Assembly: GCA_963815775.1 (NCBI GenBank)
Contig: CAWFIB010000010.1
Location: 248,001 to 312,000 of the forward strand
Source: CAVVDY01 sp963815775
GTDB lineage: Bacteria > Acidobacteriota > Terriglobia > Terriglobales > Acidobacteriaceae
Reading direction: 5' to 3'
DNA length: 64,000 nt
The position numbers were made by a program, and so were the translations under genes. Positions 51,055 through 60,400 of the stretch are shown here, piece by piece. How positions within the stretch are numbered: the stretch's first letter is position 1; each line of letters opens with the position of its first letter. The notes under the pieces are model-generated. The model saw only the letters and a list, made by a program, of their open reading frames with translations, was not told the origin of the DNA and did no database searches.

Positions 51055-52467
51055 TCACCGCAACTCCGGCACATCACTCACCCCGCCGCTCCTCTCCGGC
51101 AGCGGACCCAGCCCTCGCATCCGGCGCACTTCATTCACCGTCAGCACTCCACATCCGATCAGCGTCTGTTGAATCTGTGCCTGCTCCAACTCATTTGGAG
51201 CATCCACATCGGTGAACACGAACTCCAGGTCGCCCCAGCCCAATCGCTTGCCAATCGCATCGCGCGTCAGATGCTCAGCCAGCAGCCGCGCCACTGGCAC
51301 TACTGCCGTGCGAAACGCGTCGTCATACTGGGTGGTAGCTGTGTTGCGATTGACGTCCCGCTCCAGACCCAGCAACATGGGCGGCAAATCGAAGGCGTCT
51401 GCAATGATGCGAATCAGAAACTCCTGCCACTGCAATCGCAGGTCGGCGTCCGTCCCTCCCCCGAAGCGCAGTACCTCAGGCTTGCTGTCCACCGACAGTA
51501 TCGGCACCTTTCCCGTGCCCTCGATTTCGTCCTGCCACCAGCGAATCAGCCGCTCGTGATGCTGCGGGCTCAGGTTCTGCACCCACAGGGCATACTGCAC
51601 CACGGTGTTGCTCGCCATGCGCGCTGCATAACGATGCGCGCTCAGAAATTCATGGATCGTCTCGAACGCCACCTCCAGCTTGCCCAAGCCGAATGGCGTA
51701 TGCGTTCGCGGGTTCAGCCGGATGTACGACAGCTCCTCATCGCTCAGCGCGATCTCCGAGTCAGCCAGGAACTTCCCCGTGGACTGTACGTAGCGCGGCG
51801 ACGCCGGATTGCCATCCCAATCGGTACGGATCCGGATGCTCGCGCCATCCACCGGCCACAATGTCAGAGGCCGTTGCGCATCCTTCGTCAGGTCCAGTTC
51901 GATCGCCCCAAACCCACCCACCAGCACGTCCTCCAGCACCTGCTCGATCAGCGAGCGAAACGAATCATCCGGATTCGGTCGCTCCAGGTTCTCCACCAGG
52001 ATCGCAACCCGCTCGGACGCGCCCGGCACCTCGGCCAGTGCCCGTCCATGCCGTGGCTGAATTCGCCAACGCATCCCCGCAATGCGGTCTTTGATGGTGT
52101 TGATTGCCTTGCGCGCAAGCGGCGTCTCCGCAAACCGTCGCAGGTTCGCCGGCGAGGGTTTGGGCATGACTCCGGCACGCAATAGCGTGGGTGCCCCCGG
52201 AGTCAATATGGAAGGCAAGGGCACCGTCCGTCGCGCGGATTCGCTTGCGGCTTGAAGGCTCTCTGCGCTTTGAACGGGCACGGCTTCAGCCGCGCCGATC
52301 CCCGCCGCCGTTTCAGCGGAGCGGGCCTCTGGGCCCGCGTCCCCGCCGACCAACAAAGAAAGGGGCTTTAACCCCCGCCTTGCCGATTGCCACACTGTGG
52401 TACTCGTTTGCCGTACTTCTCCCACCCGGCGCAGTAGCGCGCCGCGAAAACTCTCTCGCATGTTCAT
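51055..52467 (-). CDS. phage portal protein (HK97 family)
   Basis: A 470-residue portal protein that forms the DNA entry ring. Recognisable blocks are VAILVENLERPNPDDSFRSL, LVGGFGAIELDLTKDAQRPL, RYVQSTGKFLADSEIALSDE and IIADAFDLPPMLLGLERDVN, the DAFG-type tail of portal proteins, and QTLIGCGVLTVNEVRRMRGL near the end. Residues about 29-75 differ: they are encoded by REP-like palindromic DNA (52243-52383) and read as an Ala/Glu/Pro-rich stretch that is unlikely to be part of the portal fold. The core is intact. Confidence 0.85.
   Translation of the reverse strand: MNMRESFRGALLRRVGEVRQTSTTVWQSARRGLKPLSLLVGGDAGPEARSAETAAGIGAAEAVPVQSAESLQAASESARRTVPLPSILTPGAPTLLRAGVMPKPSPANLRRFAETPLARKAINTIKDRIAGMRWRIQPRHGRALAEVPGASERVAILVENLERPNPDDSFRSLIEQVLEDVLVGGFGAIELDLTKDAQRPLTLWPVDGASIRIRTDWDGNPASPRYVQSTGKFLADSEIALSDEELSYIRLNPRTHTPFGLGKLEVAFETIHEFLSAHRYAARMASNTVVQYALWVQNLSPQHHERLIRWWQDEIEGTGKVPILSVDSKPEVLRFGGGTDADLRLQWQEFLIRIIADAFDLPPMLLGLERDVNRNTATTQYDDAFRTAVVPVARLLAEHLTRDAIGKRLGWGDLEFVFTDVDAPNELEQAQIQQTLIGCGVLTVNEVRRMRGLGPLPERSGGVSDVPELR
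52243..52383. repeat. REP-like palindromic sequence inside the portal gene
   Basis: Contains GGGCACGGCTTCAGCC, closely matching the intergenic repeat at 62236, plus GGGGCTTTAACCCC-like and GGGCCTCTGGGCCC palindromes. It runs in frame through the N-terminal portal region without a stop. Confidence 0.65.
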
Positions 52468-52732
52468 AGGTTTTTGCCTTGAAATAGAAAAGCGCTCCTC
52501 AAGGAGCGCGATCTTGGGTAGTGCGGGCCTTCAGGCCCGCGTCAAAGCGCTCTAAAATGTAGCGCGCTTTTAGCGAAGGGGCACAGCTTTAACGAAGGGG
52601 CGCAGCTTTAGCTGCGCCGTCGCAGGCCCTTATTCTTTTGTCATTCCGAGCGGGGCTTCAGCCCCCGAGGAATCTGCTCTTTAGATTCTCTCCAGCCGAC
52701 GCTGCAGACGCCGCGATCCACGCCTGTCGGGC
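52468..52732. repeat. repeat-filled spacer
   Basis: GCGCTCCTCAAGGAGCGC hairpin at about 52490, GCGGGCCTTCAGGCCCGC at about 52523, GCGCAGCTTTAGCTGCGCCG near 52600 and a TTTGTCATTCCGAGCGGGGC unit near 52638. No gene was found. Confidence 0.6.
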
Positions 52733-53596
52733 TCACAACCTCATCTCCACTCTCACCCGCTCCGCAATCGCCGGCAGCTCAGCCATTCTCGCCACTTGAA
52801 CGTCATTCTCCGCCAGCGTCGCAAGCGCAAATCCGATAGCGGCATCGTTGACGTCCAACCCATCTTCCACAATCGCGGTCAGATCACTCTCTACATGCCG
52901 CTTCTGGATCAGCCCTTCACGCATCTCGGTGTAGCTGAACGCCAGCGCCTTGGCCGCATTCACCTGCACCGACCCCATCTGCTCCGCCAGCGACAGCGCA
53001 TGGAACATATGCAGCACGCCATTCGGCTGATATCCGCAATCCACCTTGAACGGATCGCCCGGCCGCGTGAACTCCGCAGCTGCAATGTCCTTCTGCATGA
53101 GCGCCCAGACGCCCGCCTCTTCGAACGCCCCGCGCATCGCGTTATGAATCGCCTGCCGTCCGCGGACGATTCGCTCCCCCTTCTCTCGCGCCGCCGACTC
53201 CAGATACGCCTTGGCCAGCACTCCAATCTCCGCTTCTGGCGATTCGGTCAGCACTCCCATCACCGGAGCCATTTGCAACGCGCCCGCCCATCCTGTCTCG
53301 ATTTGGTCCAGCAGCCATTCCCGCCGCGACATCGGCGGCTTGTAGTTGATGATCTCCGGCACCCGCGACTTCAGCTTGCTGCGCAACTCCTGCTCCAGCG
53401 CCTCCAGTAGCCCAATGTCTATGTCCGGATCCAGGCACCGTACCCGCCGCCAATCACTCGTCAGCCGCACATCGGTAAACCCTGCCTCGCCCTCGCCGGC
53501 CTCCAGCAGCACCACGCCGATGTTGACAAACTCCCCCTTCACCACGTCCGGCACGTAGCGCAAAAGGTAAAACTCGCATTGTTTCTTCGTAGCCAT
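52733..53596 (-). CDS. DUF3037 domain protein, partner of HipA-like kinase
   Basis: A 287-residue protein. The DUF3037 start is typical: CEFYLLRYVPDVVKGEFVNI, then GVVLLEAGEG and RCLDPDIDIGLLEALEQEL. DUF3037 genes are commonly found directly next to HipA-like kinase genes. Here the kinase lies upstream at 54120-54929, separated only by an S23-type ORF. Function is unknown; the pairing suggests a toxin-antitoxin-like or regulatory module. ATG 53594-53596. Confidence 0.85.
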   Translation of the reverse strand: MATKKQCEFYLLRYVPDVVKGEFVNIGVVLLEAGEGEAGFTDVRLTSDWRRVRCLDPDIDIGLLEALEQELRSKLKSRVPEIINYKPPMSRREWLLDQIETGWAGALQMAPVMGVLTESPEAEIGVLAKAYLESAAREKGERIVRGRQAIHNAMRGAFEEAGVWALMQKDIAAAEFTRPGDPFKVDCGYQPNGVLHMFHALSLAEQMGSVQVNAAKALAFSYTEMREGLIQKRHVESDLTAIVEDGLDVNDAAIGFALATLAENDVQVARMAELPAIAERVRVEMRL

Positions 53597-53641
53597 CAGC
53601 TATTGTTCAGCAACCGCCAGTTAGCAATTAGCAACTAGTTC

Positions 53642-54046
53642 TCACATTACCCGGCACTTCGGGAGGCCTCTATCTTTCTCATGAGTGCGGCCATCATCCG
53701 CTGCACTTCCACAGTTTGGCTTCCAAGGCCACTCATAGTCGTCCTTCGGCAGAAACGACAAGTCGCGTGATAACAGCAGAAAGTACTCCAATTCCACCGC
53801 CGATCCCATCGCATTGCTCAGAAAACGGTGAAAATCGCCTTCTCCCGCACGCCCGCAGCCTTCCGCGATGTTTGCGCAGACCGAAGCCGCTGCTCGTCGC
53901 ATCTGGCTAGTCACCCCGTACAGTTCGTGACGCGGAAACTCTTCCGTCATTCGGTAGACCCCCAGCGTCAAGACATGCGCCTTCTGCCAAACCGTAAGCG
54001 TCCTAAAATCTCTCACAGGCAACCGTTTCGCATTTTCGCTTTCCAA
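53642..54046 (-). pseudogene. four-helix-bundle (S23/IVP-type) protein, frameshifted at the C-terminus
   Basis: The N-terminal part is a clear S23 protein: FRTLTVWQKAHVLTLGVYRM, FPRHELYGVTSQMRRAAASV and CANIAEGCGRAGEGDFHRFL. After KDDYEW the frame becomes unlike the family. Removing one base of the GG at 53727-53728 restores WLGSQTVEVQRMMAALMRKI, then EASRSAG and a stop at 53647-53649, the normal family end. So a one-base insertion disrupts the last helix. The start is TTG 54046 or, more like the family, GTG 54016. S23 proteins are of uncertain function and frequent as inserted genes. It separates the HipA-like and DUF3037 genes. Confidence 0.85.
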
Positions 54047-54053
54047 CCCTTTA

Positions 54054-54126
54054 TCGCTAGTCGCTAGTCGCTAGTCGCTAGTCGCTAGTCGCTAGTCGCT
54101 AGTCGCTAGTCGCTAGTCGCTAGTTG
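54054..54126. repeat. heptanucleotide tandem repeat (TCGCTAG)n
   Basis: About ten uninterrupted copies of TCGCTAG. The stop codon TAG of the HipA-like gene (54120-54122, minus strand) is formed by the first repeat unit. Confidence 0.95.
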
Positions 54127-54929
54127 CTCCATTCCTTCCAATTCGGGAACGGATTCCTGCTTGAACTCCTGAACGCCAATATCAACTCCCGCACCCGCGA
54201 CCGCCGATCCAGCAGCTTGGTAAATAAAGAGTGCAGCCCGTCTACATCCGAGCCATACCACTCCGGCGGAATCTCTTCCGCCAGCGGCCACAACGAGCTC
54301 TCAGGAAAATTCTCAATCTTGCCCAACCACGGCTCGAAGCTCTCCCACGCTGTGATACATGCATACACATCGTTGCGACCGAATACCCCGCGCAGCGGCG
54401 AGTCGGGAAAATTCCACTCCCCCGCATTGAAGCAATATCCCTGATCGATGAACGACGCCCGAAACTTGCGTTCCCGCGGCTTGCGCCAGAACGCCGCCTG
54501 CCGCCCATTTGCATTGCACGTCCATTTGTCCAGTGCCAGTGCCCCGGCGAAATCGCGAACGTTGCGAACATGCGCAATCATCGTTTCCGGCAAATAGTCA
54601 TACACCTGCCCTTCCATCGGCGAGATCACATATTGCGATCCGAACGACAGCCCCGGCGTAAACGGCATCTTGTGGCCGCACAGCTCGATGCGCAGCTCCG
54701 GGGTGTGCTCCATCAGCCAGGGATCGACATCCACCACCGCCGTCTCCGGCATCGGCAACCCGATCAGTCGTCCCAGCCGCGTGCCCAGCCAGTCGTTTGC
54801 CAGCACCCGCGTGTGCTGCGGATTGTTCTGAAACTTCACTACGTAATAATGGCCGTCGTCGCAGCGCATCAGGTGGCTTTGCGCCCCGCCTCGCATCCTG
54901 CGGACATGCTGTACGGCCTGGACTGCCAA
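54120..54929 (-). CDS. HipA-like kinase domain protein
   Basis: About 269 residues from TTG 54927-54929, which has AAGGAG six bases upstream; the open frame to 55031 is not translated. HipA-type kinase elements are the ATP-site region (CDDGHYYVVKFQNNPQHTRV), PMPETAVVDVDPWLM, and the catalytic loop LALDKWTCNANGRQ. The protein lacks the N-terminal subdomain of classical HipA, as do the compact HipA_2-type kinases that occur with DUF3037. It may phosphorylate a cellular target and cause growth arrest; this is inference. Its stop lies in the heptamer repeat. Confidence 0.82.
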   Translation of the reverse strand: MAVQAVQHVRRMRGGAQSHLMRCDDGHYYVVKFQNNPQHTRVLANDWLGTRLGRLIGLPMPETAVVDVDPWLMEHTPELRIELCGHKMPFTPGLSFGSQYVISPMEGQVYDYLPETMIAHVRNVRDFAGALALDKWTCNANGRQAAFWRKPRERKFRASFIDQGYCFNAGEWNFPDSPLRGVFGRNDVYACITAWESFEPWLGKIENFPESSLWPLAEEIPPEWYGSDVDGLHSLFTKLLDRRSRVRELILAFRSSSRNPFPNWKEWSN

Positions 54930-55476
54930 TCGCTCTCCTTGTTCTGCTCCGGGCGACAGGGCGGACACCTGTCGGCGATACAGTCCCCTGCTGGGACCCG
55001 CTCTCGCCTGTCGTGCCTGCCCACAGCCCACCCGGGGCTTGTCGAAGAGTCCGCCCTCTTTTTTGAGCTAACCCAGACAGGTCACTTTAGAAATCCGCCC
55101 ACAACGGCCATCGCGGCCGTACCTCACGGCCATCACCTCCGCGTCGCCGGTGCACCCAACATCACCGCTTCACCCGCGCCGCCGCCGCCGTTGCGAGACT
55201 CGAAAGCTTGATGCTAGCCATTTCGTCCTCCCGCTTCGTCGGCACGCGTCACAAGCCTTTGTGATATCTGAGATGGGAGCTTTTGCGCCACCAGCCGGCT
55301 GGCACCGCTGTCGCCGTTGGCTTGCCTCCTTGCTCTTGGCTTTTTGCTCTTCGCTCTTCGCTCTTCGCCCTTCGCCCTTCGCTCTTAGCTTTTGGCTAAT
55401 TGCTAATTGCTAATTGCTAGTTGCTAATTGCTAATTGCTAATTGCTAGTTGCTAATTGCTAATTGCTAGCTGCTAT
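54930..55476. repeat. spacer with heptamer repeat array and an orphan start site
   Basis: From 55331 to 55473 the DNA is a run of seven-base words of the types GCTCTTC, GCCCTTC, GCTAATT and GCTAGTT. On the minus strand a strong GGGAGG site precedes ATG 55219-55221, but the frame stops after 19 codons (MASIKLSSLATAAAARVKR), perhaps a decayed small gene. No other gene was seen. Confidence 0.6.
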
Positions 55477-57150
55477 TCATCCCAGCGACGCCACACTTAC
55501 GCTCGCCGGTTTGCGCGACGCATTCGGAGCTACCTCCGCCCGCACCGCCTGCGCCACCGCCATGGCCATCACCAGGTCGTCATGCGTGCCGTTCGCTGCC
55601 GACGCGCTGCCATCCGGATGCCGCACAAACGTGCGGCACTCTTCCAGCAGCCGCGTGCTGCTGAACAGGAACGGCGCATTGGTCAGCGTCGCCGCAAAGT
55701 TCTCCAGCATCCGCGGACGCGACGCCGCCGACGTCAGCCAGCCCGCCTGATTTCCCTGGTAATACACATTGCTGTAGCCCTCGTGCAGCAGCAGCGATGC
55801 TAGCACCGCATGCCCATGGTTGTTGCGCTCCACCGCCAGCAGCGCATTGTTGTACTCGCGTCCAATCAACGCCACGCGCGCTGCCAGCTCCGCCGGCGGA
55901 AAGTGTCCTTGCAGCTCGGCACACTGCATTCCACTCCTGCGCTCAATCACCTGCGCGCACGAAAAATCGCCATCGCTGCCTCCCCCCGCCGGATCGACCC
56001 CGATGATGTACTCCTTCGCTGTCGCCCCGTTGTCCCCGCTGATCGCCGGAAAGTAGACCAGCATGGTTGCATTGTTTCTTTGTTCAACAACGTTGCGCGA
56101 CTCGTGCATCCGCCGGTCGATCACCTCGACGTCGAACACGCAATCCCCCGACGCCATGAAACAGCTCTCAGGGTCTTCCGCGTACTCTTCCGCCATACGC
56201 GAACCGAAGTTCGCCCGCATCTCGCGGCGGAAGGCGATCTGCCCGGTATCGAGCCCGGGCTTGCGCATCAGCTCCCGCTCCACCTCGGTGAACTCCGCGA
56301 TCTTGGCTTCGCGGCGATACGCTGGCTCCCACCACCACGGGAAAAAGTGCCGCGTATACCCCGTCTGCTGCGCCCGCACCCATTCGTCGTAGAAGCAGCC
56401 GCACGCCCCATGGGGCGTCGACTCCAACACGATCTCGCCGTCCGGAGGCACCGCCGCCCGCAGCGAAGCCAGCGTCGCCCCTGCGTCCCGGGGCCAGCGG
56501 GCCACCTCCGAACAGTGCAAATTCTGGATGGTCAGCCCGCGGCCGGCGTTCGGGTCGGCTGCTGTTTCCACGCGATATTCGCTATCGATGCATGGGAAAA
56601 CAATTTGCCGAACGTTGGCGCGCGATGTTCGCAGCGCGCCCTTGCGCAACGGTGCGGGCAGATTCTCCACGAACCGGTGCACGATGCGAAAAATCTCCTC
56701 TGCCGACTGCTGATCGTGCGCTACCTGCACGCTCAGCGTCCCTGGATGCGTAACCGAGTGAACGAAAAATCGCGCCGCTATATACGTCGTAATGCCCAAC
56801 TGCCGCGCCTTCAGAACGATGTTGCGCTTGCTGCAGTGCTGCGCATATCCCTTTTGTGCCTTGTTCAGAAACACCCGCCGCAGCTTGCCCCCTTTGTCCC
56901 GCAGCTTCAACTGCGTCGCCATCAGCAGTTCCCGGATAGTGTCCACCTCGACACCAGGCTTGATGATTCTGTCTTCTCCTTCTACCTCCCGATCAAGCTT
57001 CTGCCCCATGTCGACCAGCCATTGAAATCCCTGGCTGGGCTCCTCGCCGAGCTCCTTCACCCTGCCCAGCGCATCTCCGTGCTCGCTCAGCGCCTGTTTT
57101 AGCGCCTGCGTGTCTTCTTCCGTAAAAACAGAAGTGCTTGTTGCGCACAT
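55477..57150 (-). CDS. phage terminase large subunit
   Basis: A 557-residue packaging motor. ATG 57148-57150 with GGGGG upstream is the start. The ATPase part has NIVLKARQLGITTYIAARFF as its Walker-A-like segment and LHCSEVARW as the acidic block, with IVLESTPHGACGCFYDEW following. The nuclease part has IGVDPAGGGSDGDFSCAQVI and GTHDDLVMAMAVAQAV with the metal-binding acidic residues. Length and both domains are complete, so it could package DNA. It lies upstream of the HipA/DUF3037 pair and portal gene. Confidence 0.9.
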   Translation of the reverse strand: MCATSTSVFTEEDTQALKQALSEHGDALGRVKELGEEPSQGFQWLVDMGQKLDREVEGEDRIIKPGVEVDTIRELLMATQLKLRDKGGKLRRVFLNKAQKGYAQHCSKRNIVLKARQLGITTYIAARFFVHSVTHPGTLSVQVAHDQQSAEEIFRIVHRFVENLPAPLRKGALRTSRANVRQIVFPCIDSEYRVETAADPNAGRGLTIQNLHCSEVARWPRDAGATLASLRAAVPPDGEIVLESTPHGACGCFYDEWVRAQQTGYTRHFFPWWWEPAYRREAKIAEFTEVERELMRKPGLDTGQIAFRREMRANFGSRMAEEYAEDPESCFMASGDCVFDVEVIDRRMHESRNVVEQRNNATMLVYFPAISGDNGATAKEYIIGVDPAGGGSDGDFSCAQVIERRSGMQCAELQGHFPPAELAARVALIGREYNNALLAVERNNHGHAVLASLLLHEGYSNVYYQGNQAGWLTSAASRPRMLENFAATLTNAPFLFSSTRLLEECRTFVRHPDGSASAANGTHDDLVMAMAVAQAVRAEVAPNASRKPASVSVASLG

Positions 57151-57289
57151 CCTCTCACCCCCTGGAAAGAAAAAGGCCGGCGATTGTTGCACCGCCAGCC
57201 TGTCGAGGCGCGTCCGTCTGCCAGTCGTCCCACATTGTGGTACGCGAGGGTCGGCATCCGGCCGCGCTTCCTCACCCTGTTCTTGTCAC

Positions 57290-57434
57290 TCTTCGCTGGT
57301 CGCTCTTCGCTATTCGCCTTTCGCCAGTCGCGCCGCCTATAAGGCAGTGCTCCAGTTGGGGGTTGCTGACTATAAGCTCTCAGATCAACAAACTTCTCGC
57401 TAATTGCTGATTGCTAATTGCTCTTTGCTCGCCG
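57290..57434. repeat. heptamer-type repeats between terminase and fibre-like genes
   Basis: Words such as GCTGGTC, GCTCTTC, GCTATTC, GCTAATT and GCTGATT follow each other with a period of seven, broken by a short unique stretch near 57340-57390. There is no gene from 57151 to 57437. Confidence 0.7.
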
Positions 57435-57437
57435 CTA

Positions 57438-60400
57438 TCACCGCACCGTCGTGCAATAAAACGTCTTCGGCGTAATCGTCTCCGAACTCGCGGCGTTGAA
57501 CGTCAGCTTCAGCGTGGCGGCGTTTGCCAGGTTCTCTGACGCTGTCAGACCAACCTGCGGCCCCGACTGGATCGCCGTTCCGGCAATCAGCGGACTCACA
57601 CTCGCCACCTGGCTCGACAGCGAGCTCGGCGTGAAGATCTCGATATCCGTCAGCCAGTTGCCGCTGCTCGAGGCGCCCACCGATTGCGTCGCCAGCGTCG
57701 TCCCTCCCAGCACCCACTTATAGGTCACGGCATTGCTGTTCGACGACTTCGCCCAGCGCGCATAACACTTGAATCCTGTACCCGCCGACGTTGTTCCCGC
57801 CGGGATGGTGACGCTGAAGACGTTCTGGTCACCGCCGTTGCCTACAATCCCACTCTGTGGGCCCACCATCGTTCCACTGACCAGGTGCATGCCCGGCGCG
57901 CATGAGGAGCCGAGAGCGCACGTTACGCCATTTACTGTCATCGAGGCATTCGATGCCGCCTTGCCGTTCAGCGCGTTTTGCAGATCGGTCTGGTTCGACA
58001 GCGTGCCAGTGATCGAGCCCCAGACCGCGCCCCCGCCGGCGTTCATTGCCGTCCATGCGCTGCCGCTGTAGTAACAGAGCACCCGCGTGGAACCATGTCC
58101 CGTGCTGCAATCGCTCGCGCTCGCGCCGTCGCTCACCCAGGTCATCGATCCCGCACTGTAGCCCGCTGGCAGTGTCGCCACCGTGTACGTTCCCAAGGTG
58201 AACACCAAAGCATCCGCATTCACCCCATAGATGTGGTTCCAGCGGCAGCTTACCGATCCGTTCTTCTGGCACACATTCAACGAGTTGCCCAGGTTCTTCT
58301 CTGTCGCATCGCCCGTATTCCATGCCGGAACGAAGTCCCACTTTGTGGTATCGTAGCCGCTGCCTGTAAAGCGATACCCTGCGCGCGCCATCACCTCCGG
58401 CGTAGCTCCGTACATGATCCGGTTCTGACCCGCCAGCTCGACGCCGCCGGTCATGATGCTCTCCCCATCGCCATTGCCCAGCGACGCAACCATCGTGGCA
58501 TTTCCCGTAGTCGCATAGAAGATAGGCGTGATCGCTGTCGACCCGCCCATCACTCCTGTTCCCGGCGTAAGCGTGAACGCCTGGTTCGCGAACACGATCC
58601 CATTCGGCTCATAGAAGAACGGCTGCTTGGAATTCGAACTGGTCGACGGAACCACCACACTGCGCGTTGTATCGTTGATCAGGTTGGTGTACCCGGTGAC
58701 GTAGAAGCCCTCCATCTCGAAGATTCCGCCGCCCGAGCCCACCACCTTCACCAGTGCGTTCTGCGCGGTTCCAAAAGCGTACCCGCCAATCACATGTACG
58801 TGCGTATTCAGCCCCGCCAGCGTGTCCAGCAAAATCGCCGGGTCCTGCGACGAGCCGTTCGCGCAGATGGTCGACTCCGCCTCCGACTTCAGGCCGGTAA
58901 TGGTTAGCGTTCCTGCCGCGTTCTCCTGCACGGAAACCAGCGACCCGGCATTGCAGTCGCCGCTCAGGCCGTTGATCTTGCCCACGCCTGACAGATTCGT
59001 AAACCGCACACCGCTGCCGTTCCGTGACCGGCTGGTGCTCAGGTTGGCGATGTCTGACTGTGTGGCGGCCGCGCCGGCGAACTCAATGTTATTGCTGTAG
59101 CAGTTCTTCACCAGTAGGTCGTGCACCTTCGAGGTCTCTCCCATATTCTCGACATGCACGCATTCGCCCGCCGTCTGGTTGGCGCCATCGACATTCAGGT
59201 CCTCAATCGATCCCCAATGCCACCACTGCACTCCCGCTCCTGTGCCTGTTCCGACGCTGGTCGTCGCAATAATGTCGTTCCCAAAGCCGCTGCCCACAGT
59301 GATCGTCGTCCCATGATTGGAGGACGTTCCTCCCCCTGCCAGATGCGCTCCCTGCTCGACCACGATCGCCGCCGTAACATTGTTATTGCCGTTGTTGTGG
59401 GTCACCGCCGACGTAAACGTGTACGGCACCGGCGCCAGTTGCACCTTTACCGAGTCCGGAATATAGAACCCCGGCCCACTGTAAGTCGCGGTGCGATCGT
59501 CGATCACCGCACCCGACACCGTTCCCGATCCATACGCCGCATTGATCGCCGCCTGGATGCTCGGGTACTTGCTCACGAAGTATGCGTGCCCGGGTATGTC
59601 GCGCGCCGTCAGGTCTCCTGCCACCGCGATGCTGTTGGCTGTCAGCGCGGTTGCGACACTAAAGTTGCCGCCGCTATTCGGAGTGAGTGTCAGATCGTTC
59701 CCCGTGTCGTAGCCCAGCGTGAACGTTGCCGCTCCACTCGTGTTAAACCACTTGCAAAATCCGCTGTGTGCCGAATCGCCCGAATTGCAGGTGACAAAGC
59801 CATGCCCTGACGCGCCGTCCGTGCCGTAAATTACCGGCGAGGAGAGAAACTGCCCATAAACTCCCGATCCCGACGTAATCGCCCCCGGCATGTAAAGGTC
59901 CGCCGTGCTGTTTCGGTAAGGCGCAGAATACGCGCTTGTACTTTGCCCTGTGTCCGTGAACACATACGGCTGTGATGATCCATCGTTGATTCCCGCGCAA
60001 GGAAGATTCGTCGCTAGCGCATGCGAAGTATCGCCCTTCAGCAGGTCCGCCGAGAAATACAACGGATAGCAATTCCACGAGATCGAGTTGTTGGGATTCG
60101 CCGCGCCGTTGTTGATCGTCTTTGGCGCCGACACATTCGTCGCGCCGCCACCGAAATCGTGATAAACGATGTAATACGTGTAGCTGGTGCTGCCCCCCAC
60201 GTTCGCCTTCACTGTAGGCGCAGGCGGGTCTGCCAGCGTATTGCCCACTGTTCTGCCTTGCAGTACTGTTCCACCCGACAGATACGCCCCGCCCTGGCCA
60301 TAAAACCTGCCGTTCAGGATCATGCTGTCCGTAGCATTGCGGTCGGGGCTGTTAAAGTACGCTCCCATTAGCGCCTGCAGCGTGGTATTGCCCCACGAGC

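Noticed and set aside
54054..55473. CRISPR-like appearance of short repeats
   Set aside because: The units are seven bases, directly adjacent and drifting, with no spacers and no cas genes.
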